Shown here: positions 1 to 6,490 of the stretch, in pieces | Numbering within the stretch: position 1 is the first letter of the stretch | Layout: every line of letters starts with the position of its first letter | NCBI GenBank assembly: GCA_003501525.1 | Contig: DNPI01000200.1 | Coordinates: 1-8,775 of the forward strand | Length of the DNA: 8,775 nt | Reading direction: 5' to 3' | Source: Planctomycetota bacterium | GTDB lineage: Bacteria > Planctomycetota > UBA1135 | Program-made: the position numbers and the translations under genes | Notes under the pieces: model-generated | Told to the model about the DNA's origin: nothing | Databases searched by the model: none | Seen by the model: only the letters and a program-made list of their open reading frames with translations

Positions 1-758
1 TTTTGGCCCCGCCAATTTGGCGTGGCCTTCTCAGAAAGGCGGACGCGAGGTGTCCATTTGTGCACGAAAAAAGGGCCACTTCCTACGGGCCGATTAAGAA
101 ATTCAAGGCCTGCTCGTTTATGAGCTTCCGCTGGGATTACTGCGAAGTAGGGCGACGCTACTCGATTCCCAAATTGGAGATCGACTCGAGCTAGTGAGAT
201 TCGGAATTTCTGCGGGCTAAGAATTGAAAAACCTTCGATGCCATTTTCGCGAGCAATATCCCATGCAGCAACAGCTTCCTCTTCTCCCTTAGCGGTTTCT
301 TCTCGAAAGGTGTCTAGGCCTGGAATAAGGCCTTCGAAGGCCCACCAGCCTCTCGATTCATTTCGGATATCGGCATGGCGGAGCCAGGATTCTAAAACGT
401 CTTGGGCCTCTATCTTTCGAATTCCGTTTGGCCACAGTGGAGGGGTTTCTGGATCGTGAAAGGTAGCGTTTGGCTTGAGGGTAAATTCCCAAGTCAAGCC
501 GTCATCTGAAGCGTGCCATGATTTGGCCAAAAGGCCCTGTAAGGTGAAGGGTCGTTTCGTTGGATGGTATTCCAGGAGGGTCTCAAGAACTTGCCTTTGA
601 ATGATTTGATTCGATGTGGAGTCTGCATGCAGTGGGTCGAAGCTGAAGGGCTCCGTTGCTAGAGCAAGGCGAACTTTTTTGTTTTGGATTCGATTATCTT
701 CCGCACTACATCCCACGGCCAGGAACAACAAAAGAGAAATGGCCGTCCTACAAAGCAT
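1..758 (-). CDS. Peptide ABC transporter substrate-binding lipoprotein (SBP_bac_5 / OppA-DppA family), 3' end outside window
   Basis: Reading the minus strand from an ATG at 758 gives 252 residues with no stop before the left edge, so the C-terminal half or more of the usual roughly 500-residue protein is missing. The product should be an envelope lipoprotein that captures oligo- or dipeptides for an ABC importer. Residues 1-17 are a lipoprotein signal: Arg4, a hydrophobic core (AISLLLFLAV) and a lipobox ending at Cys17. The mature part matches the family: LALATEPFSFDPLHA at 31-45, LLAKSWHASDDGLTWEFTLK at 76-95, and PVGSGPFFVHKW at 224-235, the family's conserved P-x-G-[TS]-G-P-[FY] element. 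The start is fixed by an in-frame TGA at 762-764, which is the stop of the methyltransferase gene upstream. Only 3 nt separate the two genes, and an AGGA at 769-772 lies 10 nt before the ATG inside the upstream gene, so translation is probably coupled. No permease or ATPase partner is visible. The substrate cannot be read from this fragment. Confidence 0.88.
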   Translation of the reverse strand, partial: MLCRTAISLLLFLAVGCSAEDNRIQNKKVRLALATEPFSFDPLHADSTSNQIIQRQVLETLLEYHPTKRPFTLQGLLAKSWHASDDGLTWEFTLKPNATFHDPETPPLWPNGIRKIEAQDVLESWLRHADIRNESRGWWAFEGLIPGLDTFREETAKGEEEAVAAWDIARENGIEGFSILSPQKFRISLARVDLQFGNRVASPYFAVIPAEAHKRAGLEFLNRPVGSGPFFVHKWTPRVRLSEKATPNWRGQ

Positions 759-761
759 TGC

Positions 762-1946
762 TCAAAGGTCCTGCTCCGCAAGAATCCCTACGTGGCGATC
801 TCCTATTCTCGCTGCGAGAAGAGTTATTGTTCTGTCGCCATAAGAGCGCTTGCCCAAAAAACGTTTTTCAAGCGTTTGGGGTTGTTCCGCGATCCCTCTT
901 TTGCGGACAAGCAGCCTCCCGACCTTGTGCTGTCGCAGTTTCGCTTTCATTTTCCTTGGATCAAGAGTCTCGCAATCAATTACGCGGAAACTCTTTAAGA
1001 AAGAGCTTTTTACGTGCTTTCCGGTCAAATAGCCGATGTTCTTATCGAGAAGGTGCAATCCATGTTCGTTAGCAAAATCGGCGAGGAGCCCTGAGCGAGT
1101 TAAAGCAGGATCGGGGTCATATATCCAATCGCTGAGTTCGCCCACAGGTCTTGTTGCGCCCGGATTGCCGGCCCAGGATTCGCCGCTGGGTAGAAGTGTC
1201 GCTCTCCGCACTCCTTTTTCTCCGACTTTTCCGTACCAGAAGAGTGTTTCTTTCGCTTCCCCTTTCAGGGAGACGGTTTCTATTTCATATGGTTGCGGGT
1301 AGATGTCGAGCAGATTGTCAAGGTCCACAGCGGGCGAGAGCTTTAGACCTGCTGCTCCGCGGCCTTTAAGGGCTTTGCTGATTGCGGATGGTGAAGGAGA
1401 CCAGTCCTTCGGATTCATTAGCCGTCGGCTTCCTCTCCTCCGCGAAGGGTCGAGGAAAATGGCCCCTGCAGATGGAGGGTCAGTTTCCATGTCTGTAAGA
1501 CTGAATGAAATCGAACTTTGACCAAGAACCTGGGCATTGGCTTTAGCAAAATGTAGAGCCACTTCGTCGCGGTCAGAGGCCCTGACCTGGAGTCCCATTT
1601 TGGCGAAGGCAATTGAGTCTGCGCCAATCCCACAGCAGGGGTCGTTAATCCTCTTAATGCCGGCATCTTTAAAGCGGCCAGCTCTCCATTCAGCTACAGA
1701 AGAACTTGACGCTTGCTCGAGTAATTCCTTGGTGAAGAACATCTCTTCGCCTTGGTCAAATTTATGGATGGCACGCATGCGGAGAGCGCGTAGCTCTCCA
1801 AGAGCTTCGGCTATTTTTTTGGGGAAAAGGCCACGGAAGCTTTCCTGAATGTGCAGAGATGCCATGTTTGAATCTCTGAAAAGCTGGAGGGTTTCCTGTG
1901 CTTCCGGAGAGGTCAGAATTCGGGCGGTCTTGAGGTCGATGCGCAT
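762..1946 (-). CDS. THUMP-like domain class I SAM-dependent methyltransferase (PG_1098 type)
   Basis: This complete 394-residue protein is a cytoplasmic Rossmann-fold methyltransferase, probably acting on RNA. Its N-terminus (about 1-95) is helical. SAM-binding motif I is DPCCGIGADS at 102-111, and the acidic residue ending strand 2 is D125 in RASDRDEVAL. Motif IV is FLDPSRR at 164-170, the DP[AS]RR variant typical of the PG_1098 family rather than the usual DPP[YF]. Further family signatures follow: LKLSPAVDL at 201-209, VSLKGEAKET at 225-234, WIYDPDPALTRSGL at 274-287, and a C-terminal THUMP-like segment (about 315-392) with LRQHKVGRLLVRKRG at 337-351. The ATG at 1946 is preceded by GGAG (1958-1961) at 11 nt. 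The gene lies 26 nt after the DUF481 gene and 3 nt before the peptide-binding lipoprotein gene. The family's target is not established to my knowledge; 'RNA' is inferred from the THUMP-like domain. The family call is firm and the substrate is unknown. Confidence 0.9.
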   Translation of the reverse strand: MRIDLKTARILTSPEAQETLQLFRDSNMASLHIQESFRGLFPKKIAEALGELRALRMRAIHKFDQGEEMFFTKELLEQASSSSVAEWRAGRFKDAGIKRINDPCCGIGADSIAFAKMGLQVRASDRDEVALHFAKANAQVLGQSSISFSLTDMETDPPSAGAIFLDPSRRRGSRRLMNPKDWSPSPSAISKALKGRGAAGLKLSPAVDLDNLLDIYPQPYEIETVSLKGEAKETLFWYGKVGEKGVRRATLLPSGESWAGNPGATRPVGELSDWIYDPDPALTRSGLLADFANEHGLHLLDKNIGYLTGKHVKSSFLKSFRVIDCETLDPRKMKAKLRQHKVGRLLVRKRGIAEQPQTLEKRFLGKRSYGDRTITLLAARIGDRHVGILAEQDL

Positions 1947-1972
1947 CGACGCGGTTACTCCATTCTATGCTT

Positions 1973-2695
1973 TTAGAAGCTCGTTCCTAGGGTGATAACT
2001 AAGCGAGTGTCAGTGTGGCCGAATCCAGGTCCTGGAGATCCGTCCCAGGCTAGGGCCCAGCCCACATCCACATACCACTCCTCTTGAACCTGCCAGCGCA
2101 GGTCGAAGTCTGAGGTGAAAGCAGTATCTGTATTTTCTTCCGCTGAGCGGAAATATTCTCCTTTGCCGTGGAGGCTCCAGTCTCCCCCAAGTGGAGTTGT
2201 GAAGTTCGCAGCGGCACGGCCGCTGGCGAAACCTTGGCTTGCAATGCCGACGTTGTCCTCTCTCAGTAAGGATGGGCCGAGCTCTAGCCGAAGATGAGTT
2301 TTTTCTTTGTCGCCAAGGAGATACCCAAGACCGATTCCTATGTCCACGCGGGATTCGAGGCCGTTTGGCACATCTCGTCTTCCGGAACCTTTGCCGTAAA
2401 AGAAGAAATCCCCTTCTCGGCCAATATCTCGATGATGCTCCATGCTAGCTAAATAGAGGCGTTTGTCTGTAAGCGCAACTTCTGATTGCCTTACTCCTGC
2501 ATATTCAAAGCCCAGTATCCAGGGAGCTTCTGTGTGGATGGTTTTCCCAGATACCTTCAGAGAGCTGTTGAGATTGTCATGATTTCCAGCAAGAGCAGTA
2601 AGGCCGAATTCCGCACGGCCTTCCCATTTTTGCTGCGTCTCAGAGGTGAATTCTTGGATAAGGCTAAAGAATACGAGTGGCAACATTAATGGCAT
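1973..2695 (-). CDS. DUF481 (YdiY-like) outer-membrane beta-barrel protein
   Basis: From the ATG at 2695 the protein has 240 residues: a hydrophobic N-terminal segment (MPLMLPLVFFSLI), then WEGRAEFGLTALAGNHDN, which matches the start of DUF481 barrels (W-x-G-x-[AV]-x-[LF]-G-...-[ST]-G-N-x-D). The rest alternates short amphipathic strands with turns, for example SRVDIGIGLGYLLGDKEKTH and RLELGPSLLRED. The chain ends in LVITLGTSF, with the C-terminal Phe expected for BAM-inserted outer-membrane proteins. It is therefore probably an outer-membrane barrel; the family is known as salt-induced outer-membrane proteins in some bacteria, with no firm biochemical role. The start is uncertain. The ATG at 2695 has a strong GGAGGG 10 nt upstream but gives a signal peptide with no positive charge. 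An in-frame TTG at 2722 (249 residues) adds Arg2 and Arg9 but has no ribosome-binding site. The gene heads a leftward run with the methyltransferase. Confidence 0.82.
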   Translation of the reverse strand: MPLMLPLVFFSLIQEFTSETQQKWEGRAEFGLTALAGNHDNLNSSLKVSGKTIHTEAPWILGFEYAGVRQSEVALTDKRLYLASMEHHRDIGREGDFFFYGKGSGRRDVPNGLESRVDIGIGLGYLLGDKEKTHLRLELGPSLLREDNVGIASQGFASGRAAANFTTPLGGDWSLHGKGEYFRSAEENTDTAFTSDFDLRWQVQEEWYVDVGWALAWDGSPGPGFGHTDTRLVITLGTSF

Positions 2696-2705
2696 TCTGA
2701 AAACA

Positions 2706-2711
2706 CCCTCC
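2706..2711 (-). promoter_or_regulatory. Ribosome-binding site favouring the ATG at 2695
   Basis: The minus strand reads GGAGGG here, 10 nt before the ATG at 2695. This is the best Shine-Dalgarno match in the upstream region and is the reason the shorter start is preferred over the TTG at 2722, whose upstream sequence (CATTCC) has no such match. Confidence 0.65.
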
Positions 2712-2731
2712 ACCGACCTCAAGGAATGATT

Positions 2732-2760
2732 TCTAAATCGCCGATAGAAGAGTGCGGCAA
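2732..2760 (-). promoter_or_regulatory. Candidate sigma-70-like promoter for the DUF481 run
   Basis: On the minus strand TTGCCG (2755-2760, 4 of 6 matches to TTGACA) is followed after exactly 17 nt by TTTAGA (2732-2737, 3 of 6 matches to TATAAT). Transcription would begin near 2725, leaving a leader of about 30 nt before the ATG at 2695 with its GGAGGG site inside. The spacing is ideal but the -10 match is poor, so this is tentative. If it is right, the TTG start at 2722 would lie almost at the 5' end of the mRNA, which also argues for the ATG. Confidence 0.3.
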
Positions 2761-2798
2761 AAGTCCCTTCCTCGAGAAGGCGGCCTAAGTAGTTTAAA

Positions 2799-4148
2799 TT
2801 GAGTCACTTACAGTCACTTCGAATTTTCGGTTCCTTCGGGGTCGGTGTGTGTACGGGTATTTTGGTTTATTTTTCAGGACTTTTTCTCGCCAGCGTAGAG
2901 CTCGATAAGCAAGCAAGGGGATTAGAAGCCCAGGCCTTTGATCTGATTCAAGAAACCGCTCGTGAGGCTGTTTCTCGTATAGAAAGAGGTTCGGTGAATA
3001 GCCTCGACGGTTGGCTTAGAGTTCGTCTTGCGCGCGAAGCTGGTTGGAGTGTTCGTGTGGTTGATACACAGGGCACAGCCCTTGCTGCTGCTGGCCCTGA
3101 TTCTGAAGGGGAGCCATTGAATCGCCTTCTGCCTGCTGGGGAAGGCTTATTGGTTGGTTCCTTAAACAATAATCGTCTTCTTGAGGGAGGACAGCGCATC
3201 CAAGGGACGCTTGCCACTCTAGGATCTGTCCAAGTTCGCTCTCGTCTTTCTCGCCCAGTTTGGATTTCTTCTCTTCCGGGGATTGCATGCGTCTGCAGCC
3301 TTATTTCTTTTCTCTTAGTTTGGGGCTGGCTGGCTTTTCTCCTGCGAGGAGTAAAAGGTATTGAGGCAGTTTTGGATGGCGTTGTTCGGGAGGAATTTTG
3401 GCGGCGGGCTCATGAAACCGGTGCTGAAGAAATTCGAATTCTCGCTAGGCGAGTTAACGAAGCGATGGAATCGCTTACAGACGGGGCAGTTCGAGTTAGA
3501 CAGGTTTATCTAGAGACCGCACTTGCTTTGACTCGGACGGTCGAGGCAAAGGACCGTTATACGAGTGGTCATAGTCAGAGAGTTGCTCGCTATGCGGTCG
3601 AAATGGGAGAAATGCTTGGATTTGATGAGAAGCGATTAGAGACATTACGACTGGGAGCCCTTTTGCATGACATCGGGAAGGTGGCTGTTCCGGACTCTGT
3701 TTTGTTGAAGCCTGGCCCTTTGGATGAAGAAGAATTTGAGCTCATGAAGCGTCATCCTATGGCCGGGGACAAGGTCCTTTCCGCTATCCCAGGCTTAAGA
3801 GATGTGGCTGATGTGGCTCGGTCACATCATGAAAAATGGGATGGCTCGGGATACCCATTGCAAGTGGCTGGCGATGCAATCCCCCTTGAAGGGCGCATTG
3901 TGGCAATTGCGGATGCGTACGATGCCATGGTTACAAAGCGGTCTTACAAAAAAGCAATGCCACTTAATCAAGCGCTTGTGATTTTGGAGAAGGATTCCGG
4001 TAGTCATTTTGACCCCTCTCTGGTACAGATTTTCGTCTCGATGAAAAGGAATGGAAAGGGATACAGAGCTCTTTCAGCAGATTCGGCTACAGAGAAATCG
4101 AGAGCATCGAGTGGCAGCAATCCCGAGCTCAACGAATCCGCTCGTTGA
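2799..4148 (+). CDS. Membrane-bound HD-GYP cyclic-di-GMP phosphodiesterase
   Basis: This 449-residue inner-membrane signalling protein should hydrolyse cyclic di-GMP. TM1 is at about 13-32 and TM2 at about 158-183 (IACVCSLISFLLVWGWLAFLL). They bracket an extracytoplasmic sensor segment of about 125 residues that I do not recognise (WLRVRLAREAGWSVRVVDTQG suggests a small dCache/PAS-like fold). A HAMP-like linker at about 183-235 precedes the HD-GYP domain (about 236-420), whose motifs all appear intact: GHSQRVARYA at 257-266, the HD pair with LLHDIGKVAVPD at 288-299, KRHP at 317-320, HHEKWDGSGYP at 343-353 and RIVAIADAYDAM at 366-377. The tail (425-449) is Ser/Ala/Glu-rich. The start is TTG: an in-frame TAG lies at 2790-2792, no ATG occurs before residue 223, and later GTG/TTG codons would cut TM1. 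No good Shine-Dalgarno is visible. It is divergent from the DUF481 gene and upstream of pepP on the same strand. There is no GGDEF domain, so only degradation is expected. Confidence 0.9.
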   Translation: MSHLQSLRIFGSFGVGVCTGILVYFSGLFLASVELDKQARGLEAQAFDLIQETAREAVSRIERGSVNSLDGWLRVRLAREAGWSVRVVDTQGTALAAAGPDSEGEPLNRLLPAGEGLLVGSLNNNRLLEGGQRIQGTLATLGSVQVRSRLSRPVWISSLPGIACVCSLISFLLVWGWLAFLLRGVKGIEAVLDGVVREEFWRRAHETGAEEIRILARRVNEAMESLTDGAVRVRQVYLETALALTRTVEAKDRYTSGHSQRVARYAVEMGEMLGFDEKRLETLRLGALLHDIGKVAVPDSVLLKPGPLDEEEFELMKRHPMAGDKVLSAIPGLRDVADVARSHHEKWDGSGYPLQVAGDAIPLEGRIVAIADAYDAMVTKRSYKKAMPLNQALVILEKDSGSHFDPSLVQIFVSMKRNGKGYRALSADSATEKSRASSGSNPELNESAR

Positions 4149-4211
4149 CCCGCGCAGGGAGCTGGGGGAGACTGTTCTTCCACGACGGCAGACGCCGCCC
4201 CTGTTCCTGAA
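4149..4211 (+). other. 63-nt junction between the HD-GYP gene and pepP, open in the same frame
   Basis: The HD-GYP stop TGA (4146-4148) and the pepP ATG (4212) lie in the same frame, and the 21 codons between them contain no further stop; read through, they encode an Ala/Gly/Pro/Thr-rich stretch. No Shine-Dalgarno lies at normal distance from the ATG. The only purine-rich run, GGGGGAG at 4164-4170, is about 40 nt away. A small perfect hairpin, CGGC-AGAC-GCCG, occupies 4186-4197, and the G run could also pair with CCCC at 4198-4201. I see no convincing internal promoter or terminator. Confidence 0.5.
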
Positions 4212-5552
4212 ATGTTTCTCCAGCGCCGCATCAATTTCCTCAACCGGATGGAAGATGGCGATTTGGCATTGTTCCCAAGTGCGGGTCTCCAAATTCGCAA
4301 TCACGATGTTCACTATCCTTTTCGTCAGCAGTCGGATTTTTGGTATTTAACGGGGCATAACGAACCGGAAAGCCTCCTAATGTTGGCGAAAGGTTTGGAG
4401 GGCTTTCCCTCTGACACTCTTTTTGTCCTCCCTAAGGATCTGGAGCGGGAAACATGGGAAGGGGTGCGTCTAGGCCCCGAAGGGGCTAAGTCGAAACTCG
4501 AATTCGAAGATTCAAAGCCAATCGAAGAAATGCCCTCGAGGGTGAGCTTGGCCCTGGAAAAGGCTTCGCGGCTTTGGTACCGATTGGGCGGAAATTCTGG
4601 AATCGATACTCTCGTAATGGAAACGCTTGCTGATTTGCAACGTCGTGTGCGAACAGGGGTGACACCGCCTCAGGCAATTCTTGATCCCACTACGTTGTTG
4701 CACGAGCATCGTCTTTTTAAAGGTGATGATGAATTGGATTGTTTGCGCCGAGCGGCTGCTATTACAGAAGAGGGGCACCGTGCTGTTATGGCTTTGGCGA
4801 AACCCGGAGGCACCGAGTTCGAGCTAGAAGCTGCGCTCCATTGGGCTTTTCGTCGTAATGGTAATGGGCGCGGTGGTTGGGCCTACCCGAGTATTGTGGC
4901 CTCCGGAAATAATGCCTGTGTTCTTCATTACACCGATAACGATGGCCCTTTGAATGATGGGGATGTTGTCTTGGTTGATGCTGGGGCAGAATATGAAGGT
5001 TACGCGGGTGATGTGACGCGCTGTTTCCCAGTTAACGGCTCTTTTTCTCCTGCCCAAAGGGATGTGTATGAAGTGGTTTTAGCGGCCCAGGAGGCTGCAA
5101 TTGGCAAGGTGGTGGCCGGCAACCCTTTCTGCGATATTCACAATGCAGCTCTTTCTACGATTTGCGAAGGGCTCACTACTCTTGGCGTTGTGAAAGGCAA
5201 TCCTGGGGCCATAGAGGAGGAAGAAAAATATCGGCCTTGGTTTATGCATAACTCGTCTCATTGGCTTGGTTTAGATGTGCATGACGCTGGTAGCTACCAC
5301 CTCGACGGATCTTTTAGGCCGCTCGAACCCGGAATGTGTCTCACGGTTGAACCTGGCCTCTATTTCAGAGCTGATGATGAATCTGTTCCTCGGGAGCTTC
5401 GAGGCCTAGGTATCCGAATTGAAGACGATGTTCTTGTGACGGGACAGGACACTCCGGACATTCTCTCTGCAGGTGTTCCCAAAACGCTTGAAGCTGTTGA
5501 GCAAGCTTGCGCTTCTACTGAATTCATTTTTCCTGGGGAGATTCCCGAGTGA
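4212..5552 (+). CDS. pepP: Xaa-Pro aminopeptidase P (peptidase family M24B)
   Basis: This 446-residue protein is full length for PepP (about 440 residues). It is a cytoplasmic dinuclear metallopeptidase that removes an N-terminal residue preceding proline. The N-terminal creatinase-like domain (about 1-170) carries the family segment YPFRQQSDFWYLTG at 35-48. The pita-bread catalytic domain follows. All five metal ligands are present: D256 and D267 (VDAGAEYEGYAGD), H350 (SSHWLGLDVHD), E380 (LTVEPGLYF) and E404 (GIRIEDDVLVT). The proton-shuttle and substrate histidines, H239 (VLHYTDND) and H357, are also present. The ATG at 4212 is the only start codon after the in-frame TGA at 4146 and places FLQRR like the N-terminal RRR of E. 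coli PepP, but it has no ribosome-binding site. The 3' end overlaps the ABC ATPase start by 4 nt (GTGA), so it is co-translated with the exporter genes. No signal peptide is seen. Confidence 0.95.
   Translation: MFLQRRINFLNRMEDGDLALFPSAGLQIRNHDVHYPFRQQSDFWYLTGHNEPESLLMLAKGLEGFPSDTLFVLPKDLERETWEGVRLGPEGAKSKLEFEDSKPIEEMPSRVSLALEKASRLWYRLGGNSGIDTLVMETLADLQRRVRTGVTPPQAILDPTTLLHEHRLFKGDDELDCLRRAAAITEEGHRAVMALAKPGGTEFELEAALHWAFRRNGNGRGGWAYPSIVASGNNACVLHYTDNDGPLNDGDVVLVDAGAEYEGYAGDVTRCFPVNGSFSPAQRDVYEVVLAAQEAAIGKVVAGNPFCDIHNAALSTICEGLTTLGVVKGNPGAIEEEEKYRPWFMHNSSHWLGLDVHDAGSYHLDGSFRPLEPGMCLTVEPGLYFRADDESVPRELRGLGIRIEDDVLVTGQDTPDILSAGVPKTLEAVEQACASTEFIFPGEIPE
5535..5540 (+). promoter_or_regulatory. 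Ribosome-binding site for the ABC ATPase gene
   Basis: GGGGAG ends 8 nt before the GTG at 5549, inside the 3' end of pepP. This supports the GTG start and the 4-nt overlap with the pepP stop. Confidence 0.7.
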
Positions 5553-6490
5553 CTGAGTGTGCGCTGGAAATAGAAGGCGTCACTAAGCGCTATGGAACGT
5601 TCACAGCTGTAGACAACCTTTCTGTTCGTGTGCCGGCCGGCAGTATTTATGGCTTTCTCGGGCCTAATGGCGCAGGGAAAACTACAACGCTTCGCATGGT
5701 CCTTGAAATTTTGAAGCCGACTTCGGGTTCGATACAGGTCCTTGGGAGTTCTTCTGCTTTAGATGTGAGAGACCGGATAGGTTACCTCCCAGAGGAAAAG
5801 GGGCTTTACAAAAAGATGAAAGCCTGGGCTTCGGTGGCTTATTTTGCGTCCCTAAAGGGAATGCCAAGAAAGGCTGCTGCCACTCGTGCTTATGAACTTC
5901 TAAATCGTTATGGTTTGGGCGACTTTGCGGATTCAAAAGTAGAGGCGCTCTCCAAGGGGATGAGCCAAAAAGTTCAAGTAATTGGCGCCATTGCTCACGA
6001 CCCTGATTTTGTCATTTTGGATGAACCCTTTTCAGGCCTTGATCCAGTTAATCAGCAAGTTATGGAGGAGCTGATTCTTGATATGGCGGCTCGCGGGCGG
6101 ACGGTGATTTTTTCGACGCATGTCATGTCTCATGCAGAGCGTATTTGTGACCGAATTCTTCTGATTGCTCGTGGCCAAAAAGCGTTTGATGGGACTTTAG
6201 ACGAAGCTCGCGCGACTATTCCAAAGCGAGTTCTGATTGGCTCTCCTGATTCTTTAGAGCCTCTTAAAGAGTTGCCCTCGGTCCTCGAAATTCGTCGTGT
6301 GGAGGAAGTGTCGGGAGGAAGTTCTCTCGTAGAAGTTCTTCTTGGAGAAGCAGGCGACCCTCAAGGAATATTGCAAACTTGTATTAGTAAGGGAATTCGC
6401 TTGAAGTCTTTCGACCATACAGATCCCACCCTCCATGATGTTTTTGTCCATCTTGTAGGTGATGAAGCAAGGGAGGCGCGCGCTAGGTGA
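5549..6490 (+). CDS. ABC transporter ATP-binding protein, NatA type
   Basis: This 313-residue protein is the cytoplasmic ATPase of an ABC-2 type exporter. Walker A is GPNGAGKTT at 38-46. The Q-loop region reads GYLPEEKGLY (78-87), the NatA-subfamily form with Glu where most ABC proteins have Gln. The signature is LSKGMSQKVQ (134-143), Walker B is FVILDEP (154-160) with catalytic E159, the D-loop is SGLDP (162-166) and the H-loop is H191. A C-terminal extension (about 225-305) ending in the HDVFVHLV element fits the DUF4162 domain common in NatA/YhaQ proteins. The GTG start has GGGGAG at 8 nt and overlaps the pepP stop; the ATPase stop in turn overlaps the permease GTG. The partner is the NatB-like permease that follows. 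In Bacillus NatAB exports Na+, but relatives handle peptides, antibiotics or lipids, so I give no substrate or symbol. Confidence 0.93.
   Translation: MTECALEIEGVTKRYGTFTAVDNLSVRVPAGSIYGFLGPNGAGKTTTLRMVLEILKPTSGSIQVLGSSSALDVRDRIGYLPEEKGLYKKMKAWASVAYFASLKGMPRKAAATRAYELLNRYGLGDFADSKVEALSKGMSQKVQVIGAIAHDPDFVILDEPFSGLDPVNQQVMEELILDMAARGRTVIFSTHVMSHAERICDRILLIARGQKAFDGTLDEARATIPKRVLIGSPDSLEPLKELPSVLEIRRVEEVSGGSSLVEVLLGEAGDPQGILQTCISKGIRLKSFDHTDPTLHDVFVHLVGDEAREARAR
6471..6476 (+). promoter_or_regulatory. Ribosome-binding site for the ABC permease gene
   Basis: GGGAGG lies 10 nt before the GTG at 6487, within the last codons of the ATPase gene, and supports the overlapping GTGA start. Confidence 0.7.

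Noticed and set aside
616..1848. Several plus-strand ORFs over the left part (60-138 codons)
   Set aside because: They lie opposite the methyltransferase and the peptide-binding lipoprotein, overlap each other in different frames, and show no family motifs; the minus-strand frames have complete domain signatures.
2115..2689. Plus-strand ORFs opposite the DUF481 gene
   Set aside because: Cys/Arg/Ser-rich shadow translations with no recognisable domain; the minus strand encodes a coherent barrel protein.
2766..2780. Palindrome CCTTC-CTCGA-GAAGG as an operator or riboswitch
   Set aside because: Only a 5-bp stem, too short to call without conservation; kept only as a remark on the intergenic region.
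2948..3288. Minus-strand ORFs opposite the HD-GYP gene
   Set aside because: No motifs and low-complexity Arg/Pro/Ser composition typical of antisense frames.
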